Notes under the pieces: model-generated
The model's input: only the letters and a program-made list of their open reading frames with translations
Database searches by the model: none
What the model was told of the DNA's origin: nothing
Part shown: in pieces, positions 26,017-34,170 of the stretch
Numbering within the stretch: the first letter of the stretch is position 1
Layout of the letters: each line of letters starts with the position of its first letter
Position numbers and translations under genes: made by a program
Assembly (NCBI GenBank): GCA_024635675.1
Contig: JAGXIJ010000116.1
Span: 1 to 37,727, forward strand
DNA length: 37,727 nt
Origin: Gillisia sp.
GTDB taxonomy: Bacteria; Bacteroidota; Bacteroidia; Flavobacteriales; Flavobacteriaceae
Reading direction: 5' to 3'

Positions 26017-26997
26017 ATGGAAGCTACTGTTATTAGAACAGGTACCGAAGGTAAAACCTGGGGCGGTGGAAATGACCCATTAAGGGCTAGTTATGGTAAA
26101 ATGATGATGTGGTTCTTCATCGTTTCTGATGCCTTAACATTTTCAGGATTCTTAGCTGCTTACGGTTTTTCTAGATTTAAATTCATAGACTCTTGGCCAA
26201 TTGCCGATGAAGTGTTTAATCACTTCCCATTTTTACATGGAGTAGATGCTCCTATGTACTATGTGGCGTTTATGACGTTTATCCTTATTTTTTCATCTGT
26301 AACTATGGTGTTGGCAGTAGATGCCGGACATCACATGAAAAAGGGAAAAGTTACCTTGTATATGTTCTTAACCATTATTGGAGGAGCAATATTCGTAGGT
26401 TCTCAAGCATGGGAATGGAAGAATTTTATTCAAGGTGAATATGGTGCCGTAACTACCAATGGAGGAAATATTCTTCAGTTTGTAGATGGCGAAGGGGAAC
26501 GAGTTGCCATTGCAGATTTTGTAGCAGATTTACCTGTAACCAGAGTTGCTAACCAACGAAATACCGGGATCTGGTTTTCAGATAATGAAACCTTACCAGA
26601 ATATACTATTGAAGAAGTGAAAGCTGGTTTTGCAGCCAATGATAATGTTCTTATTCGAACTAAAATGTTCGATGAGAATGGCGAAAAAACTATACTTTCA
26701 AGAGAGGAATCTATTGAGAAATTAAATACTGAAGCAATTGGTGTAGTACAAGGAGCTAATCTTACTGAAAATGAATATGGTCCGCCTTTATTTGCAGATT
26801 TCTTTTTCTTTATTACAGGGTTTCACGGATTTCACGTGTTCTCTGGAGTAATCATTAACATCATTATTTTCTTTAATGTGATCTTAGGAACTTACGAGCG
26901 AAGAGGAAGTTACGAGATGGTAGAAAAGGTTGGTTTATACTGGCACTTTGTAGATTTAGTTTGGGTATTTGTATTTACATTCTTTTACCTGGTTTAA
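26017..26997 (+). CDS. Cytochrome c oxidase subunit III (long form with internal loop)
   Basis: This 326-residue subunit III paralogue has helices MMWFFIVSDALTFSGFLAAY, YYVAFMTFILIFSSVTMVLA and TLYMFLTIIGGAIFVGSQAWEW. A hydrophilic stretch of about 110 residues (about 140-250) comes next, followed by FFFFITGFHGFHVFSGVIIN and the ending YWHFVDLVWVFVFTFFYLV. The family's acidic position in the first helix is Asp (SDA). The extra loop lies between helices three and four and has no cysteines or obvious cofactor motif. Tandem short and long forms of subunit III are known in Bacteroidota oxidase loci. Subunit IV follows after 17 bases. Catalytic subunits I and II are not in the window. Confidence 0.92.
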   Translation: MEATVIRTGTEGKTWGGGNDPLRASYGKMMMWFFIVSDALTFSGFLAAYGFSRFKFIDSWPIADEVFNHFPFLHGVDAPMYYVAFMTFILIFSSVTMVLAVDAGHHMKKGKVTLYMFLTIIGGAIFVGSQAWEWKNFIQGEYGAVTTNGGNILQFVDGEGERVAIADFVADLPVTRVANQRNTGIWFSDNETLPEYTIEEVKAGFAANDNVLIRTKMFDENGEKTILSREESIEKLNTEAIGVVQGANLTENEYGPPLFADFFFFITGFHGFHVFSGVIINIIIFFNVILGTYERRGSYEMVEKVGLYWHFVDLVWVFVFTFFYLV

Positions 26998-27014
26998 TTC
27001 TGAAATAAATAAAA

Positions 27015-27377
27015 ATGGCACATAGCACTACACATAAACACGAGTCTAATACCAAAAGAATTTGGTTTGTTTTTGCCCTACTTTCTGTAGTTACAGCAGT
27101 AGAGGTATTCTTGGGGATCGTTAAACCTGATTTCTTAGTAGACACAACTTTCCTTGCAATGAAGTTACTTAACTGGATCTTCATTATTCTTACTCTTTAC
27201 AAAGCATATTATATTGCTTGGGCATTTATGCACTTAGAAGGAGAAAGCACGGGCCTACGTAGGGCAGTTGTTTGGACTGCACTCTTTTTAATATGTTACT
27301 TAATGTTTATTTTGTTGACAGAAGGAGATTATATCTTCGATGTTTATAAAAATAATCATGTGGCTTGGGATTTTTAA
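27015..27377 (+). CDS. Cytochrome c oxidase subunit IV family protein
   Basis: This 120-residue protein has three hydrophobic helices (RIWFVFALLSVVTAVEVFLGI, FLAMKLLNWIFIILTLYKAYYIAWAFMHL, AVVWTALFLICYLMFILL). This is the size and layout of the small prokaryotic subunit IV (COX4_pro/CyoD-like), which stabilises the haem-copper oxidase. The signature AYYIAWAFMHLEGE in the second helix agrees with the family. It follows subunit III by 17 bases and is closed by a hairpin terminator, so ctaB through this gene form one unit. Confidence 0.88.
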   Translation: MAHSTTHKHESNTKRIWFVFALLSVVTAVEVFLGIVKPDFLVDTTFLAMKLLNWIFIILTLYKAYYIAWAFMHLEGESTGLRRAVVWTALFLICYLMFILLTEGDYIFDVYKNNHVAWDF

Positions 27378-27403
27378 TATTCTACTTTAGTTAAAAGCAT
27401 AAG

Positions 27404-27432
27404 AAAAGACGGTTATTTAAAACCGTCTTTTT
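27404..27432 (+). terminator. Rho-independent terminator after subunit IV
   Basis: AAAGACGGTT (27405-27414) pairs with AACCGTCTTT (27421-27430) around a six-base loop, leading into a short T run. It directly abuts the next -7 element. Confidence 0.82.
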
Positions 27433-27439
27433 ACTTTTG
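27432..27439 (+). promoter_or_regulatory. Candidate -7 element for the SCO gene group
   Basis: TACTTTTG fits TAnnTTTG and lies 22 bases before the ATG at 27462. The -33 region would fall inside the terminator hairpin and shows no TTG. Confidence 0.5.
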
Positions 27440-27461
27440 TAACCCGTAATAAAACGGATTT

Positions 27462-28106
27462 ATGAAGAAATTTTTAATACTTGGCGTTTTATTCCTACTG
27501 CCCATAGTTGCATATTTATTCTTTTCTTCCGGAATAAATAATTTTGCAAAACTTCCAGTTCTTACTGAAAACGTAAAAGACATAAATCATCTCGAGAATA
27601 ATCGTGATACGATCGTTAGTTTTCAAAACAAAATTAGTATTGTGGCTTTTTTTGGTAACGATCTGGATGCTTTAAAAGGGAATACTTTTAACCTCGATAA
27701 GAAGATCCTGGAAAAATTTTATGAATTCGACGATTTTCAATTTATTATAATACTCCCAAAAGAGGCTAAAGCACAAGCGCAACAGTTTGTAGCTGAATTC
27801 AATAATATTACCAATTCTAATTATTGGAGTTTTGTTTACGGAGAACCAGAAGAGATCAAGAATGTGTTTAATAGTTTTAAAACCAATTTAAAACTAGATG
27901 AAAACCTTCAAACCCCTTATGTGTTTATTATAGATAAAGATTCTAATTTAAGAGGTAGGGACGAGGAAGATGAAGAAATGCTTTATGGGTATGATTCAAG
28001 ATCTGTTTCAGAACTTGGAAATAAGATGAACGATGATATTAAGGTGATCTTGGCGGAATATAGATTAGCCTTGAAAAAGTACAACTCCAAATTAACTAAG
28101 AAGTAA
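27462..28106 (+). CDS. Membrane-anchored SCO/thioredoxin-fold-like protein without cysteines
   Basis: This 214-residue protein has one N-terminal helix (FLILGVLFLLPIVAYLFF) and a periplasmic domain with no cysteine at all. By eye it follows the SCO protein encoded next door. SIVAFFGNDLDAL sits where SCO has VIEFFFTTCPSICP, SNYWSFVYGEPEEI where SCO has NPNWNFLTGEKEKI, and YVFIIDKDSNLRGR where SCO has MFALIDKEGYVRSR. It thus looks like a SCO-type thioredoxin fold that has lost the CxxxC pair and the histidine that bind copper. A structural or chaperone role in oxidase assembly is inference. The gene overlaps the SCO start by one base (TAATG), so the two are translationally coupled. Confidence 0.7.
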   Translation: MKKFLILGVLFLLPIVAYLFFSSGINNFAKLPVLTENVKDINHLENNRDTIVSFQNKISIVAFFGNDLDALKGNTFNLDKKILEKFYEFDDFQFIIILPKEAKAQAQQFVAEFNNITNSNYWSFVYGEPEEIKNVFNSFKTNLKLDENLQTPYVFIIDKDSNLRGRDEEDEEMLYGYDSRSVSELGNKMNDDIKVILAEYRLALKKYNSKLTKK

Positions 28107-28831
28107 TGAATAACAAATCTTATATAGGTATCTCCTTAGTAATATTAGTTTTTGGGATCATCTTTATCCCAAAAATTATCGATAGAATTACTAATGATGA
28201 AGTTGTAGAAAACGATAGATTGAATATTGGTAAAGGTTTTACTAAATCTGAGAAACTTTCGTACATAGAATTGTATGGTGAAAACAAAAAAGTGCCAGAT
28301 TTTCAATTTGTAAATCAAAACGGAGATTCAATTTCAAATAAAGATTATTTAGGGAGGGTATATGTGATAGAGTTTTTCTTCACAACCTGTCCTTCTATTT
28401 GCCCTATTATGAATAAGAATTTAGTTGGGGTTGAAAAGGAATTGGGTAATAACGAGGATTTTGGTATTGTATCTATATCCATAGACCCACAACATGATAC
28501 ACCGGAAGTGCTTAAGCAATATGCAGATAATTATGGGATAGATAATCCTAATTGGAATTTTTTAACCGGGGAAAAAGAAAAGATATACACCTTAGCAAAT
28601 AAAGGATTCGGGATCTTTGCTAATACAGATGAAAGTGTTCCTGGAGGCTTTGCACATTCCGGAATGTTTGCCCTTATAGATAAGGAAGGCTATGTGCGTT
28701 CTCGATCAGATAAGTTTGGTAACCCAATAATCTATTATAAAGGATCTATAGAGCAAGGAAAATCTGTTTTAGAAGGTGAGGAAATTCCGCAAATAGATAT
28801 ACTCATTGAAGACATTAAAAAACTATTATAA
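28106..28831 (+). CDS. SCO1/SenC-type copper chaperone
   Basis: This 241-residue membrane-anchored thioredoxin-fold protein helps load copper into the CuA site of cytochrome oxidase subunit II. It has an N-terminal helix (IGISLVILVFGIIFIPKII), the copper motif TTCPSICP with Cys95 and Cys99, SISIDPQHDTPEVL, and the third ligand His184 in GGFAHSGMFALIDK. All three metal ligands are present. It sits between its cysteine-less look-alike (one-base overlap) and the DUF420 gene, whose ATG directly follows its stop codon. The grouping with ctaB and oxidase subunits supports the assignment. Confidence 0.94.
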   Translation: MNNKSYIGISLVILVFGIIFIPKIIDRITNDEVVENDRLNIGKGFTKSEKLSYIELYGENKKVPDFQFVNQNGDSISNKDYLGRVYVIEFFFTTCPSICPIMNKNLVGVEKELGNNEDFGIVSISIDPQHDTPEVLKQYADNYGIDNPNWNFLTGEKEKIYTLANKGFGIFANTDESVPGGFAHSGMFALIDKEGYVRSRSDKFGNPIIYYKGSIEQGKSVLEGEEIPQIDILIEDIKKLL

Positions 28832-29365
28832 ATGGCAAAAACTAAGACCGATAAAATTGTTGTTCCAATAATTATTGCACTTTCTATATTGGTGCCTATC
28901 CTTGTTGTTGTCTTAATGAATCTGCCAATTCGTTATAATATCTTTGGAACACAATCTGGGACTTTTCCTTTTTTTCATGCGGTTTTAAACGGGAGTACAG
29001 CTATGTTGTTAACAGTTGGTTACTTTCTAATGACTATTAAAGAGTATAAGATGCATAGGAATGTAATGATCACTGCCTTTGGTCTATCTGCCATATTCCT
29101 TGTGAGTTATGTAATTTCAAAAATCAGTAATGATCCTGTGCCTTATGGAGGAGAAGGGATTTTGCGTTATGTATACTTTTTTATACTCATTACTCATATA
29201 GTTCTTTCTACAATTATAATCCCTCTGGTTTTATTTACAATGTATAGCGGTCTTAGCGGTCAGTATGAGAAGCATTCTAAAATTGCTCGTTGGACCTTTC
29301 CAATATGGTTATATGTAGCAGTTACAGGAGTTTTGGTGTATTGTTTTATGTGGCCCTACTATTAA
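28832..29365 (+). CDS. DUF420 family membrane protein (CtaM/YozB-like oxidase assembly factor)
   Basis: This 177-residue protein has five predicted membrane helices, beginning KIVVPIIIALSILVPILVVVL, and conserved histidines in FFHAVLNGS, ITHIVLST and EKHSKIARW. These features match DUF420. As recalled, the Firmicutes members (CtaM/YozB) are needed for haem A-type oxidase maturation. The ATG immediately follows the SCO stop with no gap, so it is part of the same operon. A metal or haem role for the histidines is inference. Confidence 0.85.
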   Translation: MAKTKTDKIVVPIIIALSILVPILVVVLMNLPIRYNIFGTQSGTFPFFHAVLNGSTAMLLTVGYFLMTIKEYKMHRNVMITAFGLSAIFLVSYVISKISNDPVPYGGEGILRYVYFFILITHIVLSTIIIPLVLFTMYSGLSGQYEKHSKIARWTFPIWLYVAVTGVLVYCFMWPYY

Positions 29366-29401
29366 ATTTTAATTCTACTGAATTAATTAAGAAGCTTCAA
29401 A

Positions 29402-29635
29402 ATGAAATTTAAGTCTTTAATTTTATTACTTATAATAGCTTTAATGCCCACTTTGGCAGAAGCTCAATGCGCAATGTGTAGAGCTGTTTTAGAAAGCGAA
29501 GGTTCTGAAGCTGCAGCAAAAGGGATAAATGATGGGATCGTGTATTTAATGATTTTCCCATATGTGCTTATAGGCGGAATTGCATTCTTCATATATAGAT
29601 CCTTCAGAAATAAGGATACAACTGAAAAATCTTAG
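29402..29635 (+). CDS. Small secreted/membrane protein with CAMC motif
   Basis: This 77-residue protein has a signal peptide (FKSLILLLIIALMPTLAEAQ), then CAMC at residues 23-26 right at the mature N-terminus, a short soluble stretch, and a membrane helix YLMIFPYVLIGGIAFFIYRSF (about 48-68) with a charged tail. The residue before the cysteine is Gln, so it is not a standard lipobox. A CxxC on the periplasmic side next to SCO and DUF420 genes suggests metal or thiol chemistry in oxidase assembly, but no characterised family is recognised. It starts 36 bases after the DUF420 gene and is probably co-transcribed. Confidence 0.75.
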   Translation: MKFKSLILLLIIALMPTLAEAQCAMCRAVLESEGSEAAAKGINDGIVYLMIFPYVLIGGIAFFIYRSFRNKDTTEKS

Positions 29636-29761
29636 TTTTCAGTTATAAATTAACAGATCTATTCTAGACAAACTGTAACATTCAAGCTTTATTTTAGTCT
29701 TATCAATATGCCTAGTAGTATTCTTATTGAATATTGAGGGTGTATTTTTAACAATAGAAAT

Positions 29762-30463
29762 ATGATTGAAATTAAGGACTTACACAAATCTTATAAGATG
29801 GGGAGTAATTCCCTTCATGTCCTCAAAGGAATAAATTTTAGTGTTGCCGAAGGGGAGTTAGTTTCTATCATGGGCTCTTCAGGTTCTGGGAAATCTACCC
29901 TTCTAAATATTTTAGGGATGCTCGATGAGGCCGATTCTGGTTCTTATACCTTAGATGGTCTTCCTATCAAGAATTTAAATGAAAAGATAGCCGCGCAATA
30001 CCGCAATAAATTTCTCGGTTTTGTATTTCAATCTTTCAACCTTATAGCATACAAAAATGCTTTGGATAATGTGGCTTTGCCATTATATTATCAAGGAATA
30101 AAGCATAGAGAGCGCACAGATATTGCCATGAGTTACCTGGAAAAGGTAGGTTTGGCAGATTGGGCTTCTCACTTGCCAAACGAACTTTCTGGAGGTCAAA
30201 AACAGCGTGTGGCAATTGCAAGAGCGCTGGCTTCTAATCCAAAAGTATTATTAGCCGATGAACCAACAGGGGCTTTAGATTCTAAAACCTCGTATGAGGT
30301 AATGGATCTTATTCAAGGGATAAACGATGAAGGAAGAACAATATTGGTGGTTACGCATGAGCACGATATCGCTCAAATGACCAAACGGATTGTAAATCTA
30401 AAAGACGGTGTAATTATAGATGATTCTAAAGTAAATCAAGTTAGAGCTTTAAGTAATGTTTAA
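29762..30463 (+). CDS. ABC transporter ATPase (MacB/LolD type)
   Basis: This 233-residue ATPase has Walker A GSSGSGKST, Q-loop FVFQSFNL, signature LSGGQKQR, Walker B LLADEPTGALDS and switch His in VTHEHD. The segment NLIAYKNALDNVALPL and the ADEPTGALDS wording are typical of the MacB/LolD/FtsE group that works with FtsX-type permeases on export of peptides, lipoproteins or drugs across the envelope. Its last eight bases overlap the permease start (ATGTTTAA). It heads an operon of six genes ending at 36783. No clear promoter was found in the 126-base gap upstream. Confidence 0.93.
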   Translation: MIEIKDLHKSYKMGSNSLHVLKGINFSVAEGELVSIMGSSGSGKSTLLNILGMLDEADSGSYTLDGLPIKNLNEKIAAQYRNKFLGFVFQSFNLIAYKNALDNVALPLYYQGIKHRERTDIAMSYLEKVGLADWASHLPNELSGGQKQRVAIARALASNPKVLLADEPTGALDSKTSYEVMDLIQGINDEGRTILVVTHEHDIAQMTKRIVNLKDGVIIDDSKVNQVRALSNV

Positions 30464-31703
30464 TCTGGAAAGATGGCAAGAGATTTTTGAAACGATAGGC
30501 AAAAACAAATTGCGTACGTTTTTAACCGGGCTTTCGGTAGCATCGGGGATCTTTATATTGGTGATTCTCCTAGGAATTGGCGAGGGGATGCAAAATGGTA
30601 TAGCTAAGGAATTCGAACGGGATGCCTCTAATATGTTATTTGTTTGGACCAATGTTACTTCCAAAGAGTATAAAGGACTGAATCCAGGTAGACAGATCAC
30701 TTTAAAAAATGATGACTACAATCAGACCGTAAATAAATACGAGGATCAGCTAGAGTATAAATCTTCTGTATTTAGAATCTGGAGTGGACTTGTGAATTAT
30801 AAGAAGGAGTCTGGCAACTATAGAGTAGAAGGAGTTTGGCCAGATTTTCAATTTCTGGAGAATGCCGACATGACCCAAGGGCGTTTTCTTAATTATAAGG
30901 ATAATGATAACGTAGAAAAGGTAGTTGTTCTTGGGAATAAAGTTAAGAACGATTTGTTTAAGAATGGGGAAGATATAATTGGTGAATATGTGCAGGTATC
31001 CAATATTAATTTTAAAGTTATTGGGGTGTTCTTAGATCCAGGAGGAGAACGAGAAGAGTCACGTGTGTTTATACCAATCTCCACCGCACAAAAAGTATTT
31101 AATGGAGGAAATAATATAAGAAACCTTGCCTTTACACTTCCACAAAGAGAAAGTTTTGAACAAGCATTAGCAGAGTCCGAACAATTTTCTGAGGAATTAG
31201 TTACTTATTTAAAAGAAAAACACAGCGTTGCCCCGGATGATACTCGGGCCATCACTGTTAATAACAGCTTAGATAATATGAAGAGATTCTATGATCTTAA
31301 TAAGATGATCAAGATCTTTTTCTGGGGTGTAGGGATCTGTACTATTATCGCTGGAATTGTGGGAGTTAGTAACATTATGTTAATTATAGTAAAAGAGAGA
31401 ACCAAGGAGATAGGGATAAGAAAAGCTTTGGGAGCACAGCCGCTTAGTATTATAGGAATGATCCTTCACGAATCTATTTTTGTTACAACTATTTCAGGTT
31501 TTATTGGACTCATCTTTAGTTTGGCTCTTTTGGAGTTTGTAGGACCCCTTATAGAGACAGCATACATTGCTAATCCATCTGTAGATTTTAATGTAGCATT
31601 AACAACTGTATTTATTCTAGTGTTGGCGGGAGCCATTGCAGGATTTTTTCCTGCTTGGAGAGCTGCTAGAATTAAACCAATAATCGCTTTAAGAGACGAA
31701 TAA
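30456..31703 (+). CDS. MacB-type ABC permease, first copy
   Basis: This 415-residue permease has four membrane helices: one near residues 22-42 (FLTGLSVASGIFILVILLGIG) and three in the last 140 residues (FFWGVGICTIIAGIVGVSNIM, FVTTISGFIGLIFSLALLEF, VFILVLAGAIAGFFPAWRAAR). A large periplasmic domain of the MacB_PCD type lies between. KERTKEIGIRKALGA is the usual coupling motif of FtsX-like permeases. It overlaps the ATPase gene by eight bases and is followed after one base by a second permease of the same type. Confidence 0.92.
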   Translation: MFNLERWQEIFETIGKNKLRTFLTGLSVASGIFILVILLGIGEGMQNGIAKEFERDASNMLFVWTNVTSKEYKGLNPGRQITLKNDDYNQTVNKYEDQLEYKSSVFRIWSGLVNYKKESGNYRVEGVWPDFQFLENADMTQGRFLNYKDNDNVEKVVVLGNKVKNDLFKNGEDIIGEYVQVSNINFKVIGVFLDPGGEREESRVFIPISTAQKVFNGGNNIRNLAFTLPQRESFEQALAESEQFSEELVTYLKEKHSVAPDDTRAITVNNSLDNMKRFYDLNKMIKIFFWGVGICTIIAGIVGVSNIMLIIVKERTKEIGIRKALGAQPLSIIGMILHESIFVTTISGFIGLIFSLALLEFVGPLIETAYIANPSVDFNVALTTVFILVLAGAIAGFFPAWRAARIKPIIALRDE

Positions 31704-31704
31704 C

Positions 31705-32966
31705 ATGTTTAGTAAAGATAACTGGAGCGAAATAATAGAAGCACTAACCTCTAACTGGTTTAGAACGATTCTCACTGCGTTTGGAGTGCTATGGGGTATC
31801 TTTATATTGGTTATTCTGCTGGCTGCAGGAAAAGGATTGGAGAATGGAGTAAAACAAGGTTTTGGGGGAATTGCTACTAACTCTATGTTCATGTGGGCAC
31901 AAACTCCTTCGAAACCATATAAAGGCTTGCCAAAGGGGCGTAGCTATAATTTTAAGATAAGCGATGTTGAAGCTATTAAGCAAAATGTACCGAATCTTCG
32001 TTTTGTATCACCTAGAAATCAATTAGGAGGTTTTGGGGGAGCAAATAACGTGGTACGTGGACTTAAAACTGGAGCTTTTAATGTTTATGGGGATTATCCT
32101 GAAGTGATTCAGCAAGAACCTATGGATATTACCTCGGGAAGGTTCGTGAATTATTCCGATATAGAACAAAATAGAAAAGTAGCAATTCTTGGGGCGGGTG
32201 TTATAAATGACATGTATGATCCTGGGGAAGAAGTTATAGGCTCTTATATCAAGGTTAATGGAGTAAACTTTATGGTGATTGGGACCTATAAAAAGAAGGG
32301 AAATAACGGAAATCCAGAAGAGAATCAAAAACAGATCTACGTGCCATTCACTGCCTTTTCTCAAGCATTTAATATGGGAGAAACCGTAGGTTGGATGTCT
32401 ATAACTGCCGAGGACGGCTCTTCTATCACCGATTTAAAAACTCAGATTTTCGATGTTATAAAATCCAGACATACTATTCATCCAGAAGATGATAGGGCTA
32501 TTGGTAATTTTGATCTTTTTCAGGAGTTCAGCAAGATCAACGGATTTTTGTGGCCTTAAAAGCGGTTGCTTATTTCGTAGGGATCTTAGTGTTGCTTTCA
32601 GGAATAATCGGGATCTCTAACATCATGCTTATTGTGGTAAAAGAACGAACCAATGAAATAGGAGTTCGAAGGGCATTAGGCGCAACACCTTGGGATATTA
32701 GGGGACAAATATTAATGGAGTCTATATTTTTAACTATTATTTCCGGGATGGCAGGTATTGTACTAGCCACAGGAATTATTGCCTTGGTAAATGGGCAATT
32801 AGAAGGAGTAGACACTTCTGAAATGATGTTCGCTAACCCCAGTGTAGATCTGGGAGTAGTATTTATTGCCCTTAGTATTTTAATTATATCGGGATTATTG
32901 GCTGGGTTAATTCCTGCACAAAATGCAATTAAAGTTCAACCGGTAGATGCGCTTAGAACAGAATAA
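31705..32966 (+). pseudogene. MacB-type ABC permease, second copy, broken by a -1 frameshift
   Basis: The first frame (31705-32559) encodes helix 1 (FRTILTAFGVLWGIFILVILL) and the whole periplasmic domain, then ends at NGFLWP-stop. A second frame (32550-32966) carries on with ALKAVAYFVGILVLLSGIIG, KERTNEIGVRRALGA and the last two helices. Adding one T to the five-T run at 32545-32549 would join them as NGFFVALKAVAYFVG, giving a full permease of about 420 residues like its neighbour. As written, the product would lack three helices and the coupling motif. It may be a real frameshift, a phase-variable tract or an error in a homopolymer. The neighbouring genes are intact. Confidence 0.87.
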
Positions 32967-32992
32967 TTACAACTTGAATAATAACTAAACAA

Positions 32993-34111
32993 ATGAAGAA
33001 AGTATTTACAGTGATAATCCTAATAGTTATCGCCATCAGTTTTGTGGGAGCTTTGTATTATTTATATCAAAAAAATCAGGAAGATCCTATTGTTTACGAA
33101 ACAGAAACTCCAACCCGGCAATCTATTGTTAAGAAAACGGTAGCTACTGGAAGCATAGTTCCACGAGAAGAGGTGCTAATAAAACCAAACATCTCTGGTA
33201 TTATAGATGAGATCTATATTGAAGCCGGTGATGCAATAAAATCTGGGGATCTTATCGCAAAAATCAGGGTAATCCCTAATGTGTCTTCTTTGCAAAGTGG
33301 AAAGGATGCTGTTGCAACTGCTAAGATCAATTTAGATACAGAAAAGAAACTATACGACCGTCAAAAATCACTTTTCGATAAGGGAGTGATCTCTGCAAAC
33401 GATTGGGATAATGCACAAGTTGCTTATCAAAGATCACTTCAGAATTATAAATCGGCACAGCAGAATTACGAGATCGTTAAAACAGGAACAACTAGTGGGC
33501 TTGGTAGTTCTGCAAATACCTTGATACGGTCTACCATAGATGGAATGGTGCTTGATGTTCCCGTGAAAACAGGAAACCAAGTGATTGAGAGTAATAATTT
33601 TAATGATGGTACCACCTTAGCCACGTTGGCAGATGTAAATAATATGATCTTTGAAGGAAAAGTAGATGAGAGTGAAGTTGGAAAGATCAAAGAAAACCTT
33701 CCGTTAGAAATTACTGTGGGAGCCATAGAGAACAAAACATTCGATGCAGTTCTGGATTATATTGCACCAAAAGGAATCAGTGAGAATGGTGCAATTCAAT
33801 TTGATATAAAGGGAACTTTAAATAAGGCTGATACTACATTTATTAGAGCTGGTTTAAGTGCAAATGCCTCTATTATTCTTGCTAAAGTTGTTGATGCCTT
33901 GGCAATTAAGGAAGCATTGGTTCAATTTCACCCAAAAACACAAAAACCATTTGTAGAGGTAATGACTGGCGATCAAGAATTCACAAAAAAAGATATCGAG
34001 TTAGGTGTGAGTGATGGTATATATGTACAGGTTTTAAGCGGAATTTCAGAAGGTGACAAGATCAAAGTCTGGAGCCAACTAAAGCCAGCTCAAGCCATGA
34101 ACAATAACTAG
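32993..34111 (+). CDS. Membrane fusion protein (HlyD/MacA-type adaptor), first copy
   Basis: This 372-residue periplasmic adaptor has an N-terminal helix (VFTVIILIVIAISFVGALYYLY), a biotinyl-lipoyl-like strand pair around VLIKPNISGIIDEIYIEAGDAIKSGDLIAKI, and a helical hairpin (about 100-165, SLFDKGVISANDWDNAQVAY). The second lipoyl half is near STIDGMVLDVPVKTGNQVI, followed by beta-barrel and membrane-proximal domains. It would link the permeases to the TolC-like channel. It starts 26 bases after the broken permease and lies 59 bases before the TolC gene. Confidence 0.92.
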   Translation: MKKVFTVIILIVIAISFVGALYYLYQKNQEDPIVYETETPTRQSIVKKTVATGSIVPREEVLIKPNISGIIDEIYIEAGDAIKSGDLIAKIRVIPNVSSLQSGKDAVATAKINLDTEKKLYDRQKSLFDKGVISANDWDNAQVAYQRSLQNYKSAQQNYEIVKTGTTSGLGSSANTLIRSTIDGMVLDVPVKTGNQVIESNNFNDGTTLATLADVNNMIFEGKVDESEVGKIKENLPLEITVGAIENKTFDAVLDYIAPKGISENGAIQFDIKGTLNKADTTFIRAGLSANASIILAKVVDALAIKEALVQFHPKTQKPFVEVMTGDQEFTKKDIELGVSDGIYVQVLSGISEGDKIKVWSQLKPAQAMNNN

Positions 34112-34170
34112 TTTCATCTTTTGTGTAACAACTTCCTAATTTCTTAGACCAATCCTTCACAATCCTAATT

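Noticed and set aside
32023-32364. Minus-strand open frame inside the second permease
   Set aside because: Shadow of the periplasmic domain coding region, with no recognisable protein features.
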